From contig JAZKJV010010537.1 of assembly GCA_037367405.1 (NCBI GenBank), forward strand, positions 372,001 to 436,000: a DNA stretch of 64,000 bases, read 5' to 3'. Within the stretch, counting starts at the first letter, position 1. Each line of letters opens with the position of its first letter. This DNA is from Ottelia alismoides. Its lineage: Eukaryota; Streptophyta; Magnoliopsida; Alismatales; Hydrocharitaceae. Below, one piece after another: positions 44,461 through 56,051 of this stretch. Position numbers and translations under genes: made by a program. The notes below the pieces were generated by a model that did no database searches, was not told the DNA's origin, and was given only the letters and a program-made list of their open reading frames with translations.

Positions 44461-45598
44461 GACCAGTGATGGGGGAATGAGTGCCATTGGCAATCACTAC
44501 TGTCCGTCCTGGAGGGATCTGAGTGTATCCTGAAAGCAGACTCTGGTCGCCACATAGGTGATGTGTAGCGCCCGAGTCCATAATCCATGGTAATGTATCT
44601 GATCTACTACTGTTCAGTGCAAGTATACTACCTGAGGTACTGGTAGAAGCGGAGGCAGAAGCAGCGGCATCAGACTGAGGCTCTGTAGTCGGTGCTGGAC
44701 CAGATGGTGGAATAATGCCCCTCAGACGGGCAACTAGATCGTCGAACCGTTGGTCTAAAGTAGCAGCAGATGGAGGCTCTATCTGCTCAGCAGCTCGTGC
44801 AGATGCAGGAAATCCATGCTTCGAGTAGCATGTGTCTTCATTGTGTCCAACTCTGTGATAGTAGGTGCATGTCGGTCTAGTGCGGCCACCTCTTCCACGA
44901 GGTCCACGTCCACGGCCCTGTTGATGAAATCTGCGACCTCTGTTGGCTGCCATGGCTGAAGAATTCTGACTAGGGGCTGTGGAAGGAATTGTGATCCGAC
45001 TCAGTCTATGGAAAGCTTCCTCCATGGGAGGAATAGTAGAATCGGCCAAAATCTGGGATCGTGCCGCCTCATACTCAGGATCAAGCGCCGCTAGGAACAA
45101 GCCCACCATAGTCGCGTTCCTATATGTCTTCTGTTGTTCAGGCGTGGCTGTCAGGGGCATGAAGCTATAGAACTTCTCGAACATCCCTCTCAGTGATGTA
45201 TAGAGAGAATGTAGAGGGTGACCATTCTGCTTGATAGTGAAGATATCATGCTGGAGTTGCAAAATCTTTGTCTCATTCTTCGCCTGGGAATACGTGGCCG
45301 CCAGGATGTCCCACATATCTTTGGTTGTGGGTTGATGTAGAATGTCATTAGCTATCTCAATCACCAGTGTACCGGACAGCCATAGTTTGGCATATGCATC
45401 ATCCGCCTCCTAAGAGGCATTGGCTCCAGTCTTCTCAGCAGGCTCTGGTTCGGTAAGAATGTGCTTCTTACCTGTTGACTTCATCATACTCATGAACTGC
45501 ATTGCCCACAGTTCATAGTTTGTACCGTCCATCTTGACAATAGGCGTTGGACCACGAAAGGCGCCAATAGAGGGGATATCTGCCTTGCTTTCTGACAT
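44444..45598 (-). pseudogene. copia D gag and protease start (one nonsense codon)
   Basis: Met at 45598 is the first start after the leader (MSESKADIPSIGAFRGP). Gag runs in one frame to 44444 except for a TAG at about 45414, where copia C has a Trp codon. Seen are TNYELWAMQFM, MWDILAATYSQ, an RGRGPRGRGG stretch, and a knuckle reading CTYYHRVGHNEDTC with Tyr replacing the second Cys (codon 44860-44858). The protease site is MDSGATHHLCGD. The frame then ends early by frameshift. Confidence 0.88.
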
Positions 45599-46213
45599 AC
45601 TGGAGATGGAAGACTGGAGCGACTGACAGAGGATGAGGTTTGTCTACAATGACATAGACGGGCTTAGTTGCATGTGTAGACCTCAAGCAACTAACCCCAT
45701 GCAGATGAAGTTGTGTGTGTGCCCTAGGGCTTAGGGCTTAACACACGTACACGCGTGCAAGGAGCACGCGCACACGCAACTGGAGATGTGCGTTAGATCA
45801 CTTGGAGATGCACAGAGATGCGCTGGAGGTGCACTGGAGATGCACAGAGATGCACTGGACACGCACAGGTGCAGGCGATGCACGGCTGGAGGCTTGCGCA
45901 CTTGCGCAGGAAGGCGCACAGGTGCACTAGCGTGCAGGCTACGCGCAGGCTACGCGCACAGGGGCTGCTGGAGGGCGCACGCTCGTGCACAGGATGGCGC
46001 ACAGCGCACAGAGGAGCCGCTGTGCTACGCGCACAGGTGCACGCGCACAGGAGCAGCGGCGCTGGAACAGCGGCGCTGGAGCGGCGATGGCGATGCACGC
46101 TGGAGCGGCGATGGCGATGGCGATCGTCGATGAGATGAGATGGAGAGAGAAGAGAGGCCAGCGGGTGGGGTGGGCTAGGGTTAGGGTTTCGAGAACTCCG
46201 GTCTAGGACCGTC
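45599..46213 (-). other. GC-rich repetitive 5' leader of copia D
   Basis: About 615 bases lie between the primer site and gag. The plus strand shows GAGATGCACAGAGATGC twice, ACACGCACAGG-like units, and tandem GGAGCGGCGATGGCGATG. AAACCCTAACCCTAG lies near the primer site on the minus strand. Frames of 100 or more codons occur only because stops are rare in GC-rich sequence. Confidence 0.65.
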
Positions 46214-46225
46214 GCTCTGATACCA
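46214..46225 (-). promoter_or_regulatory. primer-binding site of copia D
   Basis: TGGTATCAGAGC on the minus strand, directly adjoining the 5' LTR; an exact initiator-Met match. Confidence 0.95.
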
Positions 46226-46370
46226 TGTTGGGAAAAACGAATGACTTGTTTATTCCATAAGCCCTAGGCTCTCTTATATAGGAGAGTAGCCTATGGGTAA
46301 ATTACATAAAGCATACAACTAAAAATAAAAATAACGAAGAGGTACAGACACTACTCCATATGCGTCAACA
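46226..46370 (-). repeat. 5' LTR of copia D
   Basis: It has the TG...CA ends and an inverted TGTTG/CAACA terminus. A TATATAA box lies inside a long inverted repeat at 46262-46297 (CCC/GGG, AGGCT/AGCCT, CTC/GAG). Confidence 0.95.
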
Positions 46371-46375
46371 CACTA

Positions 46376-49350
46376 TATATGTACAAACGTCCTTGCAAAG
46401 TTAACAGCTTTTACAAAACTGTCCTTTGACTTATGGTACATCAAGAGAAATGTTTAATGAGTAAATGGCCTTTTGGTTTTGGATGGCCAGTGAGCATTCT
46501 CAGGCTTGTTTAGAAAAGAAGGGATTGGAGAAGACTTGATGTACACTTAAGGAGACTATAAGATCTACATACAAGTGCGAAGGGAGAACAGATAAATAGT
46601 ATTGAACTATTCTTTTTAAGATCATTCATTAATAATGGAAGAAAGTCAGGATAAAAGATTACATGGTAAGATTTGTCAAATTAGTGTGTACATATTGGAT
46701 GAACAAATGGAAGAGAGATAACTATAAATATCAAGGAAATCGAGCTGTCATTCAAGTAGTGGGAAAAAACGAAATTAGCCAAGATGGATCTACTGGAGTT
46801 ACCTGCTTTGATCAATTTGCCTAAATTTTGTTTGATTACGAAATTACTAGTGCTCGATCTATTGGTGCTCTGATGAGGATTCTATTTATTGCTGTCTCAG
46901 TGATATTTGTCAATGACAGGTATTTGATGCTGTATAAACTCAAACAAGCAAAAACCTCTCCCATATTGTTTTGCTGGATTTCTCCCCGTCTCGGAGCGAT
47001 TATGAAGAGGGTGATCCCATGGCTGCTTGCGAGAGAAACTTGCAGATCAAACCTAAAAATTTATATCTTTATATGGCACATGAAGCAACATTAAAAAAAG
47101 AGTGAATGGAAATAATCATAAATTCCTTATGTAAACATGGAAAAAATCACAAAAATCTAGACAAACAGTAAATAGTGGGGCATTGGTTTCAAACGGATAT
47201 GCGACGGATTAGGCTTAAATGGGATGAGTTCAAATAATTATTTAGTAATATTGGATTATCATTAACCTATTAACTTTGTTTCGAGATTATAGATATAGCA
47301 TACTGATATTATATGGAAATTATATTATATCAGCTGTGGAAGGGAGGGAGGGGTCATGTGGAACATCATCCCTGATTTCTGCTTGGATCTGGGGATGAAT
47401 ATGATGTGTAAGCTTGAAAAGTTATGGGACAAGTTTTATCCTACTGGGAGGAAGTAGGTGCTTGATTTTGTGTACGGTGTGGTTGTTGAGATGGGCTGGG
47501 TTTAAGTGAGCTATGTATTTTTTACCGGGATAATCATTTTATGGATAATCATTTTATGTTTTATTTTATGTGTTCAGATGGTTGTTGAATTGTCTGTGAT
47601 ATTGTTTATATTTTGTATAGACTAGAATTATGCTTAAAATATCATTTTGATGTTGACTTTGCTTTGTTTTTATAACATGAGAGTATATTATTTTTAATAT
47701 GGATGTAGAAGACATCAAAGATTTGATAGACACTCGTATATTTACAAAATAGGTCGCTGCGATTATGAACTATTTCTTCAAGGCACGCGTGTAGGGTTGC
47801 TGTGTTTACATAAATACACCTGCATATTTCATTCTGCTGAATCTTCTATTGTTTTCAGGATTGATATGTGGTGGCGTTCTGTTCTGAAACTTCAACTTGC
47901 TCTTATGTTGAATTAAAGATCGAATGGATGAATGAATGCGGGTCGATGCATAGTGAACAATGTAATAATGATATGACCATTTTATCTTGAATTACTAATG
48001 TTTTAATGAAGTCTGCTTATAAAATTGCATACCTTGTCGAAGCGGACCCTGATGTCCTAATCGATTTTCTGGAAACATGGGCAATATAACATCAACCCCA
48101 CTCACCAAGGAAAGAGAAACGTAGTTGGGAAATTGACAAACTCACTCAAAGGCGAGCAATGGGCATGGAATCCACGATGACCCACATGTAAATTTTATTT
48201 AAAATTTGTCAACATCTGCCATTGTACTATGATCCATCTCCCCCATCCCATCTGATATTCAAAGCCCTGGCAGATCCCATGGGCTCTTCCCATTGTTTTC
48301 TTCTCCTTTTCCATTTGATAACGTCCCTTTCATGTCTTTACGAGTGAGTGTATTAGTCGTGTCTTGCATTCCAATACTAGGAGGAGGATACACCAACTCG
48401 AACTTGTACTAAAATGGTGATGGACTTTATTTGACCAATCAAAACCTAAGATAATGCGTGCAATATGATGGCTCCATTCCTTTTTATCGATTGGCTGGTC
48501 CAGATGCAATAACTTCACTTTGATTCTCCTCTTGCTCAAGCTTTGCAAATCTTGGTCTTGTTCCATTTTAGTCCCTAGATTGCCATGGATTCATTCTCAT
48601 GGTTAGGAATACACGTTGAATGCCCTTGTGCTTTCTATTTAGCGGAATCTCATCTCCTTGTTCGTCCAGTATAAACTGTCTCGAGGTAAAATTGTCATAT
48701 CGTGATCACATCATTTACTATATTTCTGTCTACAATGCTGTCATTTATCTCTACTTTATCTATCAAACAAATCAAGACTGAATGATGATAAATCACAGTT
48801 ATTCATTATCCCTCATTTTTCCTTATTCTTCACTCAAACATGCTCGTTTTAAATCTAACTTTATTGTCATGCTTGTTTTTATTGACTAGTGCCATAACTA
48901 GGGTTGTGAAAACCAGCCCAAGGGACCCCGCGAGGGTCTAAGAGAAGTCAGACGTGTCGCTGGAGCGACTGCCCATGAAATCCTGGACTGTCAATAATCA
49001 ACCCACAATTGGATATCAAACAATAAAAGGCAGTGTGGTTAAAATGTATTATAAACCCTACTATAAAATGCGTATAGTGACAAGTGGAGCAAGGTGTCGA
49101 ACACGAGGAACACACGATGTAGCACTATATATTATTTATAAATAAATAATATAAGTATATGTGTATATATAACTATGCTCAATAATTATCAAATAAGTGG
49201 GTTTTTAATAATAGCTTTTTTATTTTATTTTTAATTTTATATATTTTTTTAATTTTCTGATTTTATATTTTTCTTTTTTATCAAGGAGATATAATATATA
49301 TGGCTATATATAAAGTATATATATAATATAGACTGATTTAGATATAAATA
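46376..49350. other. no gene recognised
   Basis: Nearly 3 kb of AT-rich sequence without domain motifs, LTR ends or inverted termini that I can recognise. The largest frame (46828-47094, 88 codons) has no family resemblance and no conserved context. 48900-49130 is less AT-rich; 49140-49330 is almost pure A/T. Confidence 0.5.
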
Positions 49351-49359
49351 TTAATAAAA

Positions 49360-50627
49360 GGGATTTTTATCAGTTGTGCCCCTTTAAGATCTTGCAATTT
49401 CAGGTATGCCCCTCCCTTTTTGGGAACATCAGTAGTGCTCCCGACTTCTTGGCGTTCTATCACTTGTGCCCCTCCGTTACTTTAACCGTCACTGAGTCGA
49501 ACTTAGACATGGTTTCTTCAAACCATGGTATTGTTAAGAGGGGTATAACCGACCACCCATCTTCCTCCACCACCTCATCTTCTTCCTCCCCCATCTTCTT
49601 CTTCATCTTCCTCCCTTCTCTTCCTCATCCACGGCTCCTCCCTCCTCCGCCTTGAGCTCTCCTACAACCTCCCCTGAGCCCCCAGCTCCGCCCACGCGCC
49701 TCCCCAGCTCCGTCGTCATCCTCCTCCTCCCCTCTGCCCCCCGCACCTCCCTCTCTGCACCCCCTCCCGAACCTCCCTCTTTGCCCTCCCCCCCCCCCCC
49801 CCCAAAAAAAACCTCCCCTCTGCCCCAGCTCACCCTCTCCGCCCCCAACACCTCCACCCCCACCCCCCGCACCTCCCTCTTCGCCCCCCCACCCCCCAAC
49901 CTCCCCTCCGCCCCAACTCACCCTCTCCGCCCCCAACACCTCCCCCCCCCCCCCCTCGCACCTCCCTCTTTGTCCCCAACCTCCCCTCTGCTCCTGCTCA
50001 CACTCCACCCCCCCCCCCCCCCTCGCACCTCCCCCCTTTGCCTCTGCCCCTCTACCTCCCCCCTTCGGCCCCCCCACTGTCGTGACTGAGATTCATTAAA
50101 ATTGGATTCAAAACAAAGCCGGAATTAATTCCGGTCCATTATGGCTGTGGATGGACTGTTACAAATCACAAATGGAAGATGAGTGATCCACTGTGTGATT
50201 CTGCTTTAAAACCCATGTTCACGATCACATACACCATATGATCGATGCATTCAACTCCAGTTGTCAACTCCACCATAGTACGAGAAAATCCAAGAATCGG
50301 GAACACACTGAGGGTTGAGGGAGGATTCGGGGGTGAGAGGAGGAGGCGGTGGAGGAGTAGGAGGCTGGGGAGGAGGAAGAGAAGGAGAGGAAGATGAAGA
50401 TGATGGGGAGGAGGAAGATGGTGGGATGAATTTCCAGCCCTTTTTTAAAATTAAATTCCTCTTGTGTCCCCAAAGTTAATGTCTTCTTACGGTGGGTATG
50501 TACGGCGACTAACTCTAGGGCACAAGTGATTGAATGCCAAGAAGTTGGGGGCACAACTGATATTCCCAAAAAGGGAGGGGCATAACTGAAATTGCAAGAT
50601 TTCAGAGGGGCACAACTGATAAAAACC
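49360..50627. mobile_element. Mutator-like element with long terminal inverted repeats (1268 bp)
   Basis: It is flanked by an exact 9-bp duplication TTAATAAAA (49351-49359 and 50628-50636), the Mutator hallmark. The ends begin GGGATTTTTATCAG and GG-TTTTTATCAG. The first 110 or so bases of each end are about 90% identical when one is inverted (TTGTGCCCC, TTGCAATTTCAG, CCCCTCCCTTTTTGGGAA). Weaker pairing continues to about 300 bases through CTTCCTCC-type sequence. No transposase is present; the core at 49640-50080 is C-rich. Confidence 0.93.
49640..50085. repeat. C-rich low-complexity core of the Mutator-like element
   Basis: Repeated units such as CACCTCCCTCTTTG, CCCAACCTCCCCTC and GCTCACACTCC alternate with C runs of up to about 15. 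Gly- or Pro-rich frames on both strands are a by-product of composition and are not called as genes. Confidence 0.8.
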
Positions 50628-50639
50628 TTAATAAAAATA

Positions 50640-53560
50640 ATCAAATATATGAAAATAAAATATTTTTGGGTTTTAGTTAATTTTTGCACTATTTTTGTGA
50701 TTTTTAAGCATTTTTACTAATTTTTATATATATTTGAAGTCAAAATACCCAAAAACATGGATTAATTAAATATATGAAATTAAAATGAAGATATAAAATA
50801 TAAAACAGTAGCAAAATTTCTCCAAATTAATTTTTATAGATAGACAATAATATAGAAAAAATATAGAATATAATTTTTTTGATTTTTTGGGAATTTTATA
50901 CGTTTTTGTAAAGATTTCCAAGGTTTTCAATTTCAAAGAGTTTTCTTTTGTTATTTTTAGTGATTTTTGGGTTGAAGGTCAACAATACTTAAATGAGTAT
51001 AATATAATTTTTTGGGGATCTTTCGAAGTGATTTTATATTTTTTAGCTTTTTCAAGGCAAACAGGGGTGACTGGGCTCTATTTGATTTTTAGAAAATAGG
51101 AAAAGGGATAAAATGTGAAAATAATTAGGTAGCGTGATCAAGCATGCATCCATGTAGTTTCTCCTATTTTTGGTGATTTTTAGAGCATGGCAACTATTTT
51201 TAATAAATAGAAAAGATCACATAAAAATGTTCAGCCTGGCAAGGGTATACCTGCAAATAAAATACCATGTGAGGGATACAATGCAATTTAACCCAAAAGT
51301 TAACTCTAATTGTAAAACTTTATGTACGACACAATAATTACAAAAACAAGCAAGGGGTTCGGTGCAAATTTTACAACATAAACGTACCTCTACACGTGAC
51401 TCTGGCGGGGATTAAATTGCAATATATAAAAAGTTTAGGGAGTTATATGCAATTTATCCAAAAGTTTTTAAACTTCATAAAATTTTTACAGAAACTTTAA
51501 GCAAATACAAAAAGGTGGTGGTGTAGGTGAAATTGTTCCACTTAAGTGCCGGATCCGAGCGTCCAAAGGGCCACGTGTCCTCTCGAGTGGCTCTGATTGT
51601 GTACCCCTTTGTTTGAGATCAACGGTCCAGATTAGAGCTGGGACGTTGTTCTTGATCGAACGACGGTTAAAAGAACACTAAAGAACTCAACCCCGGCGAC
51701 CTTCGATTTGCCGGTCCTCGCTCCTCCGGCAACCTTTGTCTTGTACGATGGGCCCAGCGGGTAGCTGGGCCTCCTCCGCATGTGCCTGAAGTGTCCAATG
51801 GCGGTGATCGAGCACGGAGTGCTCCGGCGATGGTAAACCACCTGGAGCAGCTCCAGGTGGTGGCCGAGGTCCCATAAGCGCAAAATGCCCTGCAAAAGGC
51901 CACCAAAAGATCCTCGGGTGCGAGTGTTATCTTCTCGACCCGGGGTTTATAGAAAACGATGGGGGGAAACGGAATGGAGGGGGAGCTCCGGCGAGGTAGC
52001 GACAGAGGGAGCTCGATTCCCAGATCCGCGGTGGATCTGGGTTGGACGGGGGGGTTCGATGGAGAACGCAGGGGGAAGGAGATGGCGTGGAAATCGATGG
52101 GGATTAACGGTTGGATCACGGTGAATCAGGCCTGGAGCTCGAGCTCTAGGAATCATGGGTTTTTGATTTACGCGCGAATTACTCAATTCAACTACAAGAT
52201 AAAGATGCTAAATTGAATTTGGAATAGAAAACTACCTTAATGCAAGAAGCGATGGCTCGACCGACCTAATGCGACCAGGAGCGTGACCTACCGGCGGAGC
52301 TCTGGCGGTGGATGGATACACCTCCTCCAAGGGCTCTCGCTGCAAATCATGACCTACTCCATGTTGTCACCATGGGGAAGATCACAGGAGTGATCTGAGG
52401 GGCTAAAACAAGAAGAAGAGGGATCAAAAAGACAAAAGAGGTTAAGAGGGTTTATTTATATGTGATTTTTGGGTGATTTTCGAGGGGATCTTGCGTGAGA
52501 TTTGGCGACGGTTGGTGGAGATTCTAGGATGGACGTAGATGAGGGACAAAGTGGGTGCACGATGGTGGTAGTCTCGAGGGTAATGATTGTTAGGAGAGGT
52601 GTGGAGAAAGGAAGAAGAAGGCGGCCTCGTGACTTCTGACAAGCATCAGAAGGGAGACAAGACAATTAACTCAGGTCAACAAAGAATCGCGCCTGGTTGG
52701 TAACCAGGAAATTCCAAGTCAAAAATGCCTTGTAAAATGGATAATAAATAGAATTCGATTTTATTATTTTTAGGTTATAAAATAAAAAATATTTCTAATT
52801 TTCTGTAGTATTTTATGGACATTTTTATTTATTTTTTAGAGGTGTTTATTTACAAGTTTCTTTTTAGGGTACATATATAGGTATATTTACCTATGTTTTA
52901 GGTATTTTATTTTTATTTTTGTATTTTTTATTTTATTATTTTTCTTTTATTATTTTATATATTTTTAACTTATTTTTAGAAGCTTAAGTATATTTTATTA
53001 TATTTTTCTGATGTATTATATATAGTTAAATAAATAAGTCTGGTTATTATATAGATATAGATATAGGTATTTTACCTACACATTTTCTATTCATGTTTTA
53101 TTTTAGTGTTTTCTTTATTGTTTTATTCTAGTTTTAATATGTCTATATATTATGAATAATATTTACAAAATTATAAAAATATAAAATTATAAAATAATAA
53201 AGAATAAATAAAAGGAATATTTTAATCGGGTGAATTATGAAATATGGGTCCAAAACCTAACTTTCACACCTTAACTCCAAAAAATATGAAACACCTTCAC
53301 TAAATAGCTTGTTAAAAGTTATATATAATTAAAGGTTTTTTGATATATTTTGAGGTTTTATTTGAGAGATATGGGTCTGGGAAGTTGGGATTTTGGAAAT
53401 TTATTTTGTGTATAAAATGTACACTGTGTATTATTTTTGTGTGAAATAAATTTTATATTTTTCTATATATTTACTATACACAAATTTCATATATAAAGTT
53501 TTATTATTTAAAGTATAAATAATCAAGAATAAATAGGTCCCAAAAAGCAATTATTGGCCT
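50640..53560 (+). repeat. long AT-rich LTR-like repeat, copy 1
   Basis: AT-rich flanks surround a GC-rich middle (51540-52740). 52620-53290 matches the complement of 59690-60560 in order: TTCTGACAAG.ATCAGA, GGTCAACAAA, long TTTTATTT runs with GGTATATTTA.CTATGTTTT, TAAATAAATAAGT, then AAATATGGGTCC with CTAACTTTCACA. GGGTCCAAAACCTAACTTT at 53247 also matches 63303 in the same direction. It looks like LTR or untranslated sequence of a large gypsy-type element. The small frames at 51632-52216 are not conserved. Confidence 0.55.
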
Positions 53561-53566
53561 ATTTTT

Positions 53567-54071
53567 TAGAGTGACATGTTCTGTATTTTCTCAAACATAT
53601 ATGGATATATTCTTATCTGATTCATTACTATATCCGTTTTATACAAATATTAACATCCATATTCGCATCCATTTTTAAATGAATAAGAATATTGACCACT
53701 TTGATGTCCGTAAATATCCATATCCATTTCGTTTATAAATATAGTAGTTGATTTATCTTTAACTGTATAATTTTATACATTCTTCACCATATTTTCATAG
53801 TATAGTTATGAAATAAATACATCCAACATATCTATATTATGTATAAGCCATCCAATACATGTAATATCGACCTTATCTATAGAGTATTATTGATGTTATC
53901 AAATATATGATCAGTATCATTTTCACATTCATATCTGTTTTTTTAAGAATATGGCAACATAACTTTCATATCTATGAATATCTGTATTCGTATCTGTATA
54001 CTTATCTAAAAAACGAATAAGGATATTGTAATACATACATCCACATCCTTATTCGACCGTTTGCATCTCTA
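53567..54071. mobile_element. probable hAT-like element with ATATCCATAT motifs
   Basis: It begins TAGAGTGACATG and ends GCATCTCTA, with repeated ATATCCATAT, GGATAT and CGTATC motifs, a layout common among plant hAT-derived elements. The flanking 8-mers do not match (CTATTTTT and ATGCATGT), so the left end may be wrong. Confidence 0.5.
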
Positions 54072-54744
54072 ATGCATGTGGTCAGTTTTGGTGCTTGGTT
54101 GTGATGGAATATTGGAGCCTACATCCATGGATAATGAAGAGATGGTTTAGGGCTTTGACAAACGATTGTCTAGGGAATTATGGACGGACAAGAAGTAAAG
54201 TCGAATGCTTGTCAGAAATAGCCGAGCTCGTTTCTGATTCGAGCGTGGGTGGTTGTTGTCGTTATCGCATCTTTTGGTATTATGCAAATATCAGTCATTT
54301 GACAATGTTTAAGATAATGACATTTTCAGCATTTTAATATATATCCACCGAGGAAAGTAATCGCCGAATATTGAGATGATGCTTCCTTTTCCTTTGAAAA
54401 CTATACCTTGAGATGATAACAGCATCAACTGAGAAGATCTGAGAGATTACTAGATTTGTGACGACAGGCTGTCATTATATTCCACGGGTAATTACCCCTT
54501 TTTGCCTCAACCCTTCTAATGTAATGAAGTGGTCTTAAACCACCTTCTTGCCGACTTCTAATTCTAAATATACCCTCAGTAACCGCCCGCTCTCTATGCC
54601 TCGCAGCGGAAGAAATCTTAAACAACCTTCTCATCGATTGCAGATTCTCACGTTTCCTCTTCAGCATTTTAAATCTCGCTATCTTCAGCGGTGATTTTGA
54701 AAAAATTTCAAACAACGCTTACAATTACCACCATCATCCAGCCT
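54072..54744. other. no gene recognised
   Basis: Mixed-composition sequence with short frames only. I see no domain motif. Confidence 0.5.
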
Positions 54745-55034
54745 ATGGCATATCTCTGCATCTTATGCCTCAGCTTGGTAGTTGATTTAGTAGGAGAGAT
54801 GTGCGGGACTCTTTCAGGGTACCTCCCTCCCGCCCATAGCTCTTGCAAAAGAGGCCTCCATTATCATGACCTCCCTAACACTTGCCCTATCATAAGTAAG
54901 GTTTTCTTCACTTGGTTTTTTTCTAACCCCTTAAAAACCCCCTTACTAAAATGCAGACAACAAAGCACCAACACCATGAACCCGAGGCCCGGCAAATGGA
55001 AGACGAGCAACCATACCTCATCTTAGATGATCCA
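54745..55034 (+). other. possible two-exon fragment with a signal-peptide-like start
   Basis: From ATG 54745 the frame begins MAYLCILCLSLVVDL, a hydrophobic run like a secretion signal, followed by a Cys/His-containing stretch (SSCKRGLHYHDLPNTC). A GTAAGG donor at 54896 and a TGCAG acceptor ending 54956 bracket a 61-nt interval. A strong GTAAGT donor follows at 55035. With the better donor the frame stops seven codons into exon 2; only a weak GTTTTC donor at 54901 keeps it open. I do not recognise the product, and chance is quite possible. Confidence 0.2.
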
Positions 55035-55040
55035 GTAAGT

Positions 55041-56050
55041 TCAGCGTACCCTTTCCAGCCATCCACTTTTTGAGACAACCCCCTCCTTTTTGTTATTAAG
55101 AATTCTCTGAACTTTTTTTGTCCATCCTTCGTTAACTCCCTGTTTGTACTAAATATCGGACCATAGGTGGTTGGATATTTTTCTTGTCTTTATCATGCTC
55201 TATATTGTACGATGTCTTTCCTTTTTGGCATCGTCAAACTTTTTAGGCACGTACTTCGTCACGGTCTCTTCTTTTTGAGGAAATTAATAGTTGATCGTTT
55301 ATCTAAAAAAAAGAGTCTTAATTAGCTCCACAAACTCGAAACAAAGCTCGGATAATAAAAACTATGGGATTGAACAATATACCCAGATCTTATAGGATCT
55401 TGGAAACTGTTAATTACTTCTCTAATCCATTCCATAACTTTCGATGATACAACATGAACGATGTGCGTGGGAGCATTGTTTGATGATTGAGATTTAATTC
55501 CTATATGTTGCAAAATTATTTTAATTATTGTAATTTTGTAATGTTACAGGGTTAATATAATGATGACCATCAGTTGATTTCTTTTTGTTAAAATTTGGAT
55601 TAATTGTGCTAATTTCTTTACAATTAAAAGTAATAAATTAATGAATAACTATTATATGATTCGTTGTTAGTATTATAACAACGATTCATTGTAAATTTAA
55701 AATAATCAAGAATCTATTTTTTATGAAGTATGACAACAAGTATAAATTATTTGTTATCATACATTAATTTTGTTGCAGCTTATATGTTATAGCAAAGATT
55801 TTGTTCATGGTCTCCATATCTATGTTACTTTTACTGCAATGCAATGCTTGCAAATCCATCGTATCTCCTGATTTTCAATGGATATTATTCGTCGTAAAAT
55901 ATTATCTTACTTTTAGGTTATGCAGTGCAGAAAGATAGTCTATATAAAGATGAAACCTAAGTTCCATTTAGGTTATTGCTATAAAAAAGGAATTTTTATA
56001 TTTGTATTCTTCTATGTTTTTGCAGTTGCACTTATGCTATCATTTTTTTT
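55041..56050. other. AT-rich, no gene recognised
   Basis: Only short frames and simple A/T-rich stretches. Confidence 0.5.
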
Positions 56051-56051
56051 C

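Larger units (their letters stand above)
41238..46370 (-). mobile_element. Ty1/copia element D, youngest and most complete
   Basis: It is flanked by an exact 5-bp duplication CACTA (41233-41237 and 46371-46375). Both LTRs are 145 bp and differ at three positions by my count. Primer site, leader, gag, protease, integrase, RT, RNase H and polypurine tract are all present on the minus strand. One nonsense change and two small frameshifts break gag-pol, so it is recent but not autonomous. Related to A and C; an Ale/Retrofit placement is only a guess. Confidence 0.95.

Noticed and set aside
45786..46206. Cys/Arg-rich frames of about 100 codons in the copia D leader
   Set aside because: Several frames on both strands are open at once because the leader is GC-rich and repetitive; the leaders of B and C do not conserve them.
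49625..50089. Overlapping 98-150-codon frames on both strands, Gly-rich on one and Pro-rich on the other
   Set aside because: They are produced by the C-rich low-complexity core of the Mutator-like element, where stop codons are rare; no domain or conserved start is visible.
51632..52216. Cluster of 60-150-codon frames on both strands suggesting a host gene
   Set aside because: Several frames overlap in a GC-rich block of a repeated sequence; none has a recognisable domain, and the other copies of the repeat do not keep them.
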